From contig CM049316.1 in NCBI GenBank assembly GCA_026874595.1, positions 55,007,676 through 55,071,675 of the forward strand: a stretch of 64,000 bases of DNA. The letters are read 5' to 3'. The position numbers and the translations under genes were made by a program. Numbering within the stretch: the first letter of the stretch is position 1; every line of letters begins with the position of its first letter. This DNA is from Sipunculus nudus. Its lineage: Eukaryota; Annelida; Sipuncula; Golfingiida; Sipunculidae. The notes under the pieces were generated by a model. It saw only the letters and a program-made list of their open reading frames with translations. It did not search any database and was not told the DNA's origin. Positions 38,401 to 49,500 of the stretch are shown in pieces.

Positions 38401-41400
38401 CTAAGGATAATTAATGTGTGAGATTTAAGAATTTTGCCCAGTGGTTTTTGAGAAGAAGATCTCCATTGTTCAAATCACATTCATGTTGTAACAAGTCTGA
38501 AGCAAAGATGGCCCACAGGTATCAGGTAAGTGACAGTTTTTCCTATTTACAAACATGAAGTCGCAAATCTGATAAAATTGTTCCGATAAATTATCATGTT
38601 ACTGCCACGCACTAGGACATAAGGATGTCTTGTTATCAGGTTAACAGCGTTGACATTTGATTCATCTCCCCATGCAAAGCCGTTTTAATCATAGCAACAA
38701 TAACGGTTCATACGGACCGCCGGTCGTCACCGGCAATAGCTCATATCGGCACAGTATGTTGGTGTACAAATTCGTATATGTATTACCGAAAAATATGATT
38801 CAGGAAGTTTATATAGTGCGAACAAATGAAGGGTACGAACTAATGTAGACTGATGGTAAATAATAGGAACAGAGCATATATATTTTCCAATATAATAGTC
38901 GAAATAAATATTCTCCAGGATTACAAGTTGTCCAAATGTTTTTTAAATAAACAAGGTTGTACTCATTAATCAAATATCATCAGATAGTACATACATGTAT
39001 GCAGGATAACTGAAATATAGTACATTGAAAAATCTTTTACTCATTACTTCTGAAAAAAAAATACATATTACCAAAACTCCATCCAGTTTACTATCAAATT
39101 TCTAGCTGTATCCTTGATGTGTTATGATATAATATATCACAAGGCCTACAGGCCTAATGCGAACCTGTGCATATGGATATACACCAGGTATAACGCTTCA
39201 ATGCTGTACCACTACTTTTCATATAAATGAACAATGCAAGTACTAATTATTTTGAACAAGAAACAATACACAAACATCACTGCTGAAATTCTGGCATGGG
39301 TGCACACAACACAAAAATTATTGTAGGTGGCACCACCAGTCTTGTATACGACAAAGCTATTTGACATGTACAAATATGCCCAATTTCAGGCTGATATATC
39401 AAATTCTTCCGTAGAATTAAGCAGGCAAATACACTTTGAAAATGTCATTGTAGATGGCGACACCTGTCTTGTGAACGAGAAAGTCATTAAATACACATAG
39501 ACAGGTCAGAATATCAGGCCAATACATCAAACTTACCTTGAGTCTGATGCACGGGGCTGACCAGGCTTAGGTGAGAAAGGCTGTTGCCCTGAGTGTACTG
39601 TGACAAATTACTGGCTCAGGCTACTGCACTGAGTGAACTCTTGACCTGCACCTGGCTAGACTGAGTGAACTTTTGACCTGTACCTGGCTGCACTGAGTGA
39701 ACTCTTGACCTGTTGCATAATCTGACACAGTTGGCAGTCTGCCAAAGCTATAAATAATTCCAGGCTGACCTTTTGCCTATTGCCAAATCTGAAATAGTAG
39801 CCACACAATCGCATAAGCTCACAGATTGGCTCCATATGCAGCCCTGAGGGGCATGACACCCATAAGGTGATCACATGATACTCATGAGGTGATCACATGC
39901 TACCCATGAGATGATCACATGCTGCCCATGAGGTGATCACATGCCTTGTGCTTGGCTGCACTGATTGAACTGTTGACCTATATTTGGCTGCACTGAATGA
40001 ACTCTTGATCTGTTGCCAAATCTTTTGCAGTTTCTCAACCTATTCAAGAAACATACACAATCTTAGCCTGTTATGTTAATCTGCTAAAATTTATCCAACA
40101 CAAACCATTTGAACAAACTTGAGAGGGCTCGCCTCTGGGATCATTTCTGTAAAATATTGAACAATTTGGCTGGACTTTTTACAAGAAGAAGACTTTTAAA
40201 AGTTTTTTTTCAGCTTTTTCCTTGTAAAATCTAAGTAAATGCAGATAGCAAAAATAAGCTGAATCCATCAACATTTGATATATGCCAGATAATTGCATAA
40301 CATTTGGGGATGGTAGCTCCTGCTATTCCTGAGAAATTAGGAGTTATTGTACAGATGATATGTAATATCATAAATCTACATTTTTTAAAAGCTTTTAAAA
40401 AACATTCTTGTCAATATTTTCCATAGATAACCTGAAATCTAAATGTCTAGAGGCATGATGTAATGGATGCTTATAAACTGGTGCTAGGCTAGACGTATCT
40501 GCTTCACACAGCTAACATATTTGATAAAATGACTCAATTCAATCTTTATGATTCAGCCAAAATTCATTTTTGGAACCATAAAAGACAATTATTATAAGAA
40601 TAATTCAGGGAATTATTCTTGCAAAATATTAAACAAACTGGCCTCAGTATCATCATCAGTCGAAAAACGTTTTGTAGGTTTATAACTCATATGGGAAAAT
40701 ACAGCAAAATGGCAAAGTTCAGCTTCCCATAACTTAGCCAAAAGTCATTGAACTGAGACCATTTGAACAAACTTCAGAAAGCACTACCCTAGGATCATTT
40801 CTGTGCGATATTAAACAATTTGGCCATTTCATTTCAGAGAAGAAGTTATTTGTAGCTGTCAGTATGATACGGGCACTGATGACCCCCGTACAAAAAAAGG
40901 CCGATGCAGGTGGCGCCAATGCCTCAATTTCAGATATGACTCATGTGACCAACATTGGCATAAAGTTTGGTGATGATAGCTCAAGCCATTTCTGAGACTG
41001 TAATTTTAGTATGCTTTTTTGGACAGATGACTAAGTTCAACTTCCTGTAACTAGGCCAAAAATCACTGAACTTAAATCATTCGAACAAACTTGAGAGATT
41101 GTTCCAGGAATCATTTCTTTAAAATATTGGACAATTTGGCTGAACAGATTCGGAGAAGAAGATTTTTTAAGCTTTTTTAGCTTTTTCCCTATAAAATCTA
41201 AGAAAATGCAGTTAGCCAAAAAATAAGCAACATCCGATAGAGTTTTTTAGATGATTAATTTTATGCATAAAATTTCGTGATGCTAATTCTTGCCGTTTTC
41301 AAGATGGTATGGGTTAACTTTCAGACGCTGGACGCCTGACGACGCCACACCATCGCATAAGCTCACAGGTTCACTAAAAAGGGAGTGGGGCCTTTTTCAG

Positions 41401-44400
41401 CAAATATCACTTTACACAGTGGCATGGCATTTTCCATTAAATAAGTTTTCTATTAAATGAAAGATTACATGCTCTATTTTATCATAAACAATTACAGTCC
41501 ATCTTACTCAAGAGTCACGAGTGCCATTTCATTTTGGTGATAATTCTGAAATACTCTCCTGTTCATTTTGTAGATGTGGCAATTATGACACATTTTGTAT
41601 TTTTTTTAACAAATTCTGTGCCAAGACTATTTAGGAAGTGGATATTTTGTCTCTAAATAGTCTGTTTCTTAATTCAAAACTTCTGATCATTTTTGTTTTT
41701 TAGTTTTAGTCTTTTTACTACAGCCTATAGGAAAAAACTGTGTTGGTTTTACTGGAGTAGAAAAGGTTGTAAAAACAACCAATTAAGAATTTTTTAATGT
41801 GCTCATACAAACTACTTGGGCTTTAAATGTTACAGTTCTCATGTAACAGGCATTCTTGTCATGGAGAATAGAAGATGATATACTCGTTCTGGGTAGGGCT
41901 AATCACCGAATTTTACAAGATTTGACTGGATTTTAATGAACTCTTGTATTATCTTTTTTGGTATTTACACTGTTATGTGCTAAAATTAAGGATGAAATAT
42001 GATATCATATACTAGATTAAAAAAAATTTAAATTATTGTAACACGTTTCAGTGTCCTAGATGATAAACAACAGCTGATTATATATTACACATTTGTTTTG
42101 ACCAATTTAAATGATTCAAATTTCTATGACAAGGTAACCATATCTATTATTTTTCTGATTGCAATATAAATTCATTTATCTTATGATATACTTGGTTCCA
42201 GGAATCATGACCCTCCTGGTTTTTTTTATAAACAAGGCCTACAGGCCTAATGCAAACCTGTGCAAAGTTTGGGAGTATGAATGTTTACTTTTAAAATTTA
42301 ATACTGATCCTCTCATGTCCTGCATATCTACCTTAGTCATTATGATTTCAGCCAAATGGATGTTTCAGACTAGGACATTTTAAACTAGGATGTATCAGTC
42401 AGGATAATTCATAAATGTTCTTTTTGCCAGGGAAGGGATATTGGGACAGATGAAGGAACAATTTGGCAGCATGTTTTGGGGAAGAACATTTTAAAATGTT
42501 TTTTTTAGCTTTATCCCTATAAAATCTAAGAACAAGTTCCTCTTTTAGCCTTGGTATTGAGTCACACCAACTCATGCAACCTGGCAATGGAGGCTCAGCT
42601 TTCCCCAAGGTCAAGGGTACCTAATGTGCCACATGTAACTGCACCACTGGCTCTTACAGACTGAAACTTACCACTGGCTCTTTCAGACTGAAACTTGACC
42701 TGTTGGCATATCTGAAATGGTTGGCTGTCTGCCAAAGTTATTTATAGATACAGAGCATACTTGACCTTTTGTAAAATCTGACTCAGTTGGCAGGTTCTAG
42801 ACGGTGTGTCTAGACACATTGTCTAGAGGTCTAGACTGTATCTGGACACCAGAAAGAGCAAGGTCAGTTGCCATGGTGATGTCTGGACTGCACCTGAGTG
42901 CACTGATTGACCTCTTGACTTAACATTTTGAAACTTGCCATGCTGCCAAATCTGTTTTTAAACACTGAAAGCTTTTTTCAATTGGCTACACTGCTTTTTT
43001 AAAGCTGCATTTACCCATTCCTTTCTTTTAAAACTGACAGAACAATACCATAGAACAATTCTTGTAAAGTTTAAACCAATCAGCTTAACAGTTTCTTGCT
43101 AGAAGAGTCTAAACTTACATTTTTGCTTGTAAAAAACAGATCAATGTAGGTGGCACCACCAACACCTCAATTTCCGATATGACTCATGTGATAAACATTG
43201 GCATGAAATTTGGTGATGACAGCTCCAGCTGTTTCTGAGATCTTAACTCTAGTGTGTTTTTTTGCACAGATGACTAAGTGAAAGCTCCTGTAACTCGGCC
43301 AAAAATCACTGAATGGGAGCCATTCAAACAAATTTGCAAGAGATTGTTTTAGGGGTCATTTCTGTGAAATATTGGACAATTTGGCTGGAAAGTTTCTTAG
43401 GGAAGATTTTTTAACTTTTCCTGTATAAAATCTAAGAAAATCACTTAATCAAACCCATTTGAACAAATCTGAATTATCAACATCTAAGGATCATTCATGT
43501 GTGAGTAAAGAATTTGATCCAGTGGTTTTTGAGAAGATCATCTTTGTAGCCACTAAGCAGAAATGGGCTGATATAACATTTGACTATATTCAGCTTCCCA
43601 TAAATCGGCCAAAAGTCATTGAACAGAGACCATTTGAACAAACTTGAGAAAGCACTACCCAATGATCATTTCTGTGCAATATTAAACAATTTGGCTTTAC
43701 ACTTTCTTCAGAGAAGTTTTTTGTAGCCCTCTGTATGCTTAGGGCACCCTTGAGCCCTGTACAAAATGACTAATGCAGGTGGTGCCACCAATACCTCAAT
43801 TTCAGATATGACTCAAGTGACCAACATTAACATAAGATTTGATGATGATAGCTCCAGCCGTTTCTGAGATTGTAATTTTAGCATGCAAATGACTAAGTTC
43901 AACTTCCTGATTCCCAACTTATTCATTTAAAAATCACAGAACTGGAACCATTCCAACAAACTTGAGAGAGATTGTTCTATGAAACATTTCTGTGAAATAT
44001 TGAAAAATTTGGCTGGACAGTTTCAGAGAAGAAGAATTTTAAAGGTTTTTAAGCTTTTTCTCTATAAAATCTAAATTAATGCAGATACCCAATAATAAGC
44101 TCTAGGGCACCAAGTTTCAAATGTGACTAATTCTTACATGTAATTTGGAGCTGCTAGCTCTGACAGTTTCTGACTTACAGCCATGGACGGCGGACAGCAA
44201 ACCTCGGACGGAGAACGGACAACGCTACGCCATCGCTATTATCTGACATTATAATATTAAACAAAAATTATTTTAAATTATAGTGCTTAATATCCAGTCA
44301 GTGATTTTGCTATCATAAAACATAATAGATTACCAAACAATTATATGTAATTATAAAAAAAAAATTTTAAAAGTTTATAAAATAAGCTACTGTTAATTAT

Positions 44401-45082
44401 CTAGGACACTAATAGTAAACAATGAAATAAACTTATTTCTTCTCAATTGTTAGGCAAAGTAAGCTAGTGTTAAAAAATTAAAAAAAGAAAACTACGTACA
44501 GTGCATGTAAATCAAACCAAATTCAGTCAATATTTCTTTCTGTCGCAAAAACACAGGATTCATCAAACCTGGTTTATCCTATTTCATCCTTATTTTTAGC
44601 ACATAACACTATTAACAGTGTTCTACAAAAAATAATACTCGGGTGCATTAATCCGGGCACATTCGCCGTGATTCGGTTCATCCTTATTTAAAAATTTATT
44701 CCATTTCCAGTTTCATCCTTTTCTTTAACACATAACAGTGTAAAACACAAAAAAAAATAATACTAGAATGCATTTAAATTCAGTCAAATTCGGTAAAATC
44801 CGGTCGAATCCTGTTAAATTCGGTCAAATCCTGTCAAATCTGGTCATTAGCCCAACCCCTTGGGGAACACCCTTAAAGCAACATGGGCCACCGTGTGTAA
44901 CATCATATTATCGCTCAATATTACACAAGATATCCGCACTTATACCACAAACTATCACGGTCTTTAAACAAGACAACGTCGGCGACCACATTACCCAGTA
45001 GCTCCTTCCTCTCCTTTTTGTGTTTAGCGAGAAGATCTTCCTCAGTTTGTGGAATACTGTTCACGTCTTCTTCAGCGGCCAT
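20443..45082 (-). CDS. OTUD6B: OTU-domain deubiquitinase OTUD6B, complete, 11 exons
   Basis: Cysteine protease of the OTU family that removes ubiquitin; the human protein associates with the translation and proteasome machinery. Exons in transcript order: 44995-45082, 33596-33739, 33073-33113, 32553-32648, 31639-31776, 30508-30527, 22780-22825, 22196-22304, 21525-21586, 21104-21210, 20443-20530. Phases close exactly to 312 residues plus TAA (20443-20445), near the human length of 293-323. Residues 1-170 are a charged coiled coil ([40 protein letters not shown]), the family's hallmark N-terminus. The OTU domain follows with the catalytic loop PSDGNC (Asp173, Cys176) and the His loop GLGEHYNSV (His295). 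Conserved landmarks [14 protein letters not shown] and [11 protein letters not shown] match the family. The start is the ATG at 45082 in [10 protein letters not shown]. Intron 1 (11.3 kb) and intron 6 (7.7 kb) are inflated by repeats. Confidence 0.97.
23735..25030 (+). repeat. Tandem array (~8 units of ~140-147 bp) with AGGTCA half-site clusters
   Basis: Motifs of the TGACCTTGACCTTTGACC type occur near 23897, 24034, 24180, 24320, 24470, 24611, 24757 and 24902, most followed by TGACCCCAAAATC. Between them are conserved phrases such as CTGGAGTTATCATCTGGAAAC and CCTATTGGCAGGTTAGC. The array is preceded at 23740-23765 by the dispersed phrase GACCCAGGGGTCTCAACGCT. It lies in OTUD6B intron 6, antisense to the gene. 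Confidence 0.85.
25838..25920. repeat. Short tandem repeat, ~21-24 bp unit around GTGATCACATG
   Basis: Three to four copies of CCCATGAGGTGATCACATG with small changes. A homologous four-copy cluster lies in repeat block 4 at 39846-39945, so the short repeat is an internal part of the larger repeat family. Confidence 0.7.
26645..27815 (+). repeat. Six-unit ~180-bp tandem array bounded by GCCCC-rich ends
   Basis: Opens AGATGTGTCGGAACGACAC/GAATGCCCCTGCC and closes ATGCCCCGGCCAC ... GTTGCGGGGGCATAAAA. Between them, (G/C)ATCTGTAAC recurs near 26784, 26964, 27144, 27306, 27486 and 27666, with ~180-bp spacing and one short 162-bp unit. Each unit carries ACACCAAAAATCAGGCCAAT, TATCTGCAGGCATTG and GGTCAACCGGGACGAAA phrases. 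The two GCCCC ends can pair. It resembles a short-element design with a tandem core. Confidence 0.8.
29716..30420 (+). repeat. Single AGGTCA-motif unit plus GGACGGCC-type repeat end
   Basis: One copy of the ~145-bp unit (TGTGACCTTGACCTTTGACC at about 29729) is followed by a CAGA-rich stretch at 29870-29905. After a GGTGGCACCACC variant comes the TTACGATTTGTGCCCTGCTA end seen also at 17.88 kb. It lies in OTUD6B intron 6, just before the micro-exon. Confidence 0.6.
30508..30527 (-). other. OTUD6B: OTUD6B 20-nt micro-exon ending inside the catalytic Cys codon
   Basis: Reads ATT CCT TCT GAT GGA AAT TG on the minus strand, with acceptor TGATTTCAG and donor GTAAGT. The final TG joins T from the exon at 22825 to make the Cys codon of PSDGNC, so the active site is built across a 7.7-kb intron. 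Skipping would shift the frame and remove the nucleophile. Confidence 0.93.
30745..31590. repeat. 42-bp minisatellite, ~20 units
   Basis: The unit contains AGTAAAGGGTTAACATTTGC then TGAAAGGAGGGTGCCCACA, repeating every 42 bp with point changes and occasional small indels. Because 42 is a multiple of three, open frames of up to about 150-177 codons run through it on the minus strand (14-residue repeat [14 protein letters not shown]). These are by-products of the repeat and are not supported as a protein. The array ends about 50 bp from the OTUD6B exon at 31639-31776. Confidence 0.92.
34456..37795 (+). repeat. Repeat block 3: AGGCCTACAGGCCT start to CACAGGTTCGCTAAAAA end
   Basis: Begins AACAAGGCCTACAGGCCTAA. 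It contains palindrome variants at about 34792, 34945, 35089, 35620 and 37153, the ACTGCACTGAGTGAACTC cluster at 35.8-36.0 kb and a GTAACTCAGCCAAAA module. It closes with GCTCACAGGTTCGCTAAAAA at about 37628 and again at 37777. It lies in OTUD6B intron 1, antisense to the gene. Confidence 0.7.
38460..38850 (+). other. Unique CpG-bearing island in OTUD6B intron 1 with exon-like features
   Basis: The stretch between repeat blocks 3 and 4 differs in composition. At 38507 an ATG begins GCC CAC AGG TAT CAG followed by a consensus donor GTAAGTG. At 38672-38848 a short open frame ([20 protein letters not shown] ... RTNEGYELM) lies in a locally CpG-richer segment. The two pieces do not join into a supported gene: an in-frame stop sits between the nearest acceptor and the frame. 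It may be an enhancer, a nested small gene or chance. Confidence 0.2.
39139..41380 (+). repeat. Repeat block 4: AGGCCTACAGGCCT start to CACAGGTTCACTAAAAA end
   Basis: Starts ACAAGGCCTACAGGCCTAAT and ends CATCGCATAAGCTCACAGGT with TCACTAAAAA. It has the same internal order as blocks 2 and 3: GGTGGCACCACC, ACTGAGTGAACTCTTGACC repeats, GATCACATG repeats (39846-39945), then the TTAGCCAAAAGTC module and GGTGGCGCC. Block size and module copy number vary between blocks. Confidence 0.7.
42230..44235 (+). repeat. Repeat block 5: AGGCCTACAGGCCT start, truncated terminal end
   Basis: Begins ACAAGGCCTACAGGCCTAAT at about 42233. It contains TAGACACATTGTCTAGA palindromic phrases (also seen near 18.2 kb) and modules with GGTGGCACCACC and GGTGGTGCCACC. 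It stops near GCTACGCCATCGCTATT, a shortened version of the usual CACCATCGCATAAGC end. Confidence 0.6.
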
Positions 45083-46584
45083 CTCACAGCAATTTCAATC
45101 ATGAATATTCATTTCGAGGTTCCCTCTTTTGCATATGATTATCGAGCTTTTCCTTGTTGCACGATATGGCGCCTTATCAGATCTTGAGATGCCTATATTG
45201 ACACGCACAGAGGCGGGAAATATATTTGATTCAAATTACACGTTATTGGTCACGAGTTAACATATTTTACAGTCGCAAAACGATGGAAGAGTCTTAATTG
45301 GCACGTATACCGAACACATTTTAAAGAATGTGGCAAACTTAAATTTAATATATGTTCGATCAATTAAGTGTCAAATAGGCCTATTTAGGCCAACATTTAT
45401 CAGCTACTTTTTGAACCAAACTATAAGATTTTTACTTAGCTAAAGGACCCGGCCTTAATAACACCTCATAAGCTCCATATCAGTGGCGTAGGCCTAGTCC
45501 ACTGGCATATTGAGTGTCCAGGTCCTTCGATCAGGTCTTGCAATGCTTGTATATGATAGGCTATATATATAAATTAGGCATATTTAATTTACAAGATAAA
45601 TCCTCGCTGAAATTAACATTCGTTAAATGCATGTATACTAATGCATGTATACCTGCACTACCGGCCTTTATTTTATCATACTTTAACAAATAATAGGCTA
45701 TAATTAACATATATACATATATATATATATATATATAGGCTTAAATGTATAGGCCTATAGCTAGGCCTACACTTTAGCGGATTTATTCGTGTAGGCCTAA
45801 TCTATACCTTGTTCGCGGATACAATTAGGCTAATCTATTATCAATAATTCAGTTGAATAATATTATAGGCGTATATTAACATTAATTCAAACTCTGTGGA
45901 TTTCGCCTCATTTTTTAAGCCTATATAGGCCTATATATACGTACTGATTTTGTTATAAATGAAAAAACAAAGAGTACGTGGAGTTATTCGTGTTTACAAC
46001 GTTCGATCGAATTAAAACATGATTAAAAATTGAATCGCAAAATTACATTAATATTAATTGCCAGGCCTATTTTTATTTATTCACACTGTTTGGCTATCAT
46101 TCAATTTTAATTGATTTTGTTAACATAGGCCTTTATATGGCCTGGGGGAAACGATATCTAAGGAATACGTGAACATCTAAATTATACTCTATAACATGTA
46201 ATTTTTATCTGTATTTATATTGCATGAACAGATAAACCCTCAAATCGTAAAGAATAAAGGCCTATAAGCCCCAGCATATTACATTATGAGATATGACACA
46301 TATTGTAAGGGCCTATTTATATATCAAGTGCGAATATTTCCTTCTAACGTTTCATCCCATGTATTTCATGGTGGAGGATATGCTGTTGAATTGTGTCTTA
46401 TATTGATTTGAATTCTAGTTTATAAAAAGGTAAAAACTGTGGGTTTCAACTAATTTTAATCAACAGTTAAATCCGTGCAAGTGAAGCTCTGCTGAGAACG
46501 TGGGATGGCCCTGTCAGCATTCCGAGTTGACTGTTGCACTTGCATATGCGTGGAGAGTGAACACCGGCCTCATTTTAACATTCA
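45083..46584. promoter_or_regulatory. Head-to-head intergenic region between OTUD6B and the 46.6-kb locus
   Basis: The two start codons are about 1.5 kb apart on opposite strands, so this interval must hold both promoters. It is AT-rich with a (TA)n run at 45710-45737 and an unusual density of AGGCCTA-type sites from 45.36 to 46.34 kb. A more CpG-rich stretch at 46480-46720 is the likely start region of the plus-strand gene. No TATA box is claimed. Confidence 0.5.
45705..45737. repeat. (AT)n microsatellite
   Basis: Alternating A/T tract, interrupted once by ACATAT, in the head-to-head intergenic region. Confidence 0.85.
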
Positions 46585-49500
46585 ATGAGGTTCGACTTCA
46601 CATTCGCTGCGAGGTTGTTAAGGTTTACGGTCGCCATTGTGCAGTGTCCACGGCAGCGCACACATAGACGCAAAGGAAAAGTTCCAGCACGCCGAATCAC
46701 TACGTTTGATTGCTTCAAGAACATTGGTAAAAGAATTAATTTAATCCCCTTTAAATAATAAACTTATATCTGGTGTCATCTCCCGCCCTGTCAGCGAGGA
46801 AAATCTCGTAAAAATTACCCCTTGTCCAATGTACATTTAACATGGAATTCGCCCATGGTGAAGTGTTACCTGAGACGACATAGGTTTCAGCCGGGTTTTC
46901 GTTAACGGTAAGGTTGCTGTATGAAATATTAGACGAGGCTTTTGTAATTGTTGTTTTTGGTGTTAAAAGTAACTATTTCGTTTCCCCATCTGTGGACAAA
47001 AGACCACCTCGTTCTCGCCAGACAAGACGGCCTACATTTCACCCAAAACAAATATTTACGATGTAAAAAGTCGGAAGACCAGAGTGTGAATGCAGAATGT
47101 ATTTGCTGCGGTAAGGATATCAAGATCATATTTGCAAATAGTTGCTTTACGGATGTATCTAGTCATTCAGTGACAGTGTAATTCTAAATTCCTTTTCAGC
47201 TGATTTTTAAAACTGAAAAATGGAAGTTCATCACATTAAAAATGTAATGGATGGTTATTAACCATGAAAAAAAAATAAATTATTATGTTTCATTCAATAC
47301 AATATCTATTGAACAAATATTTATAAGGGTTATTGACATCTTGAAATGTAATGAAGCCATATTTTCTTTGCTGTCAAATGTGGTTTCCTTTAATTTAGTG
47401 TATACAGGCTACATGGCTTCATTTCCTGTTTCATAATGTTCAGATAAATACAGACCTGTACTACTGGTATACTGTTATACTTTGATAATTAGTACAGTGC
47501 CACTGTCAAACATACAGTTTCCATAGGTGAATTTGGGGGGAGATGACCAGTTACAATGGACTCCCAGTGTGGTAAGATTTGTAGACTTGTGTAATTGTTT
47601 GTTGGTACAGAATGTTATATTTACATCTGTCTTCGCCATTACTGATGGAAAATTATGTTTTCATGTTCATTTATTGACTTGCATGGTTGGCTTGATTGGA
47701 GACGGCGTTTGTAAAACCCACTGGGATGTTTGTAATAAATATTTATGGTATCATAATTTCATAATGTATCAACCACAGAGTTGCTCAAAATCCTGAAAAT
47801 CCTCACTTTTTTTTAATAATTGAAAAGACTCCTCAAATAGAAAGATTCATGAACCCATAGACACCTAGAGTAGCAGATCAGTACATTTTGTAAAGTCAAT
47901 AATAAAATCTCTTGAAAAATTGACTATTCTCCAAAGCTCACACATGGGCTTTAAAGTTGCCTTTTGTTAGTGAACATTATAATGGTACATACTGCAGTTA
48001 CTTGTCCAGAACTGGACCATGACAGGCCTCACAAGCATCCAAGTCCAGGCATGTCAGGGTCCTGCATTACAGTGACATTCCGTTTTGCAAGCCATCGGAT
48101 CAAGCTGGACGGCTTGTCCCGGTTAAATGCTCAAATCCCATTCCAACCAATGGTAACTGTACATTAACTTAACTTTTATGAAAGTATGGAAAGCTTCATG
48201 CTTTACCTTCTGACAGGGATATCATTCTTTTCCCTTGACAAATATCCAATAGCCCTGTAAATTGTGCATTAAAGATATGCTTACATTGCAGCTTATTTTA
48301 TAAATGTACGGGTATGCTGTCCATATACAATTCACAGGATTATTGGAAATGCAGTTGATCTATGGGAATGATATCACTGGGGGAAAGAAAAGCATGCTAC
48401 ACTTCATAATTATAACATTATAATTAAAGCATTAACCTTGGAAAGGCCCTCTGACCTGATTTAGCAACTAGAAGCTCAAAATTTATCACTTCTGTGCTTG
48501 GTGCTGATGGGCTGGGACATGGGGTGTTTGTGAGGCCCATCAGTGTCCAGTTCTGGACAATACAGTTACATGTCCTGCATTGGAAGTCCATGGGACACAG
48601 TGTATGATAAAATGGCTACAACTCAAAGAACAGAAAAAAATCTGATGTTAACAGGTTAGCATTGATAAAATGGGTTAAATAATCACTGGCATACAACAGT
48701 ACTATTCTTTTACACTACCACATTACGCTATTTTGATGGACATTGCATGACAGCTTGAGTTTTAGCTCAGCTGACTGACAGTCATCTTAACTATGGCGAT
48801 CACTCCTTGTCCATCTGTCTGTCCCTTAACAAGGCAAAAATTGTACATGCTGGACCCAGAATCTTCTTACTTGACAACCAGGGAGGTCCATGGAAAATCA
48901 CCTTGGAAATCTGAAATTAGGTCTCTGTTACCCAGATCTTCTGAACTTAGGGGCTCGCAAGTACCTGCAGAATAATTAATAATTTGATACAAAAGCTCCA
49001 GTATCTGAATAACTATCACATTGATTGCAGTGATTCTTTGCATGCTTATCTTCTCTGAAATCTTTCAGCCAAATTTTTCAATATTTCACAAAAATTATCC
49101 CAGAGATGAGCTCTCTCAAGGTTGTTCCAATGGTGTGGGTTTAATGAATTTATGGCTGAGAAACTGGAAATTGAACTTAGTCATATTACCAAGTTAGCAT
49201 ACTGATATAACAATCTCAGAAAAGACAGGAGCAAACATCACCAAGTTTTGTCCAAATGTTTGTCACATGACTCATATTTGAAAGTGCAGGTTTTGTTGCG
49301 CCACCTTTATCTACCTGTTTTGCAGGAAAAATCTCATAGATTTTAACTCTTAAAAAAAATTTATGATGACACTCTCAAGCTGATTCGTTAAATTTTTCAT
49401 AAGAATTATCCTAGCATAGGGTTCTTTCAGTATAAGAATAGATTGGGTTCATTGATATTTGGTAGAGTCGTAGAAAGTTGGTCTTGTGGCCATTTGTAAG

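Noticed and set aside
47528-47572. Possible 45-nt exon (NLGGDDQLQWTPSV) with acceptor CCATAG and donor GTAAGA
   Set aside because: Its phase does not fit between the exons at 46970 and 47998, which join directly. Kept only as a possible alternative exon.
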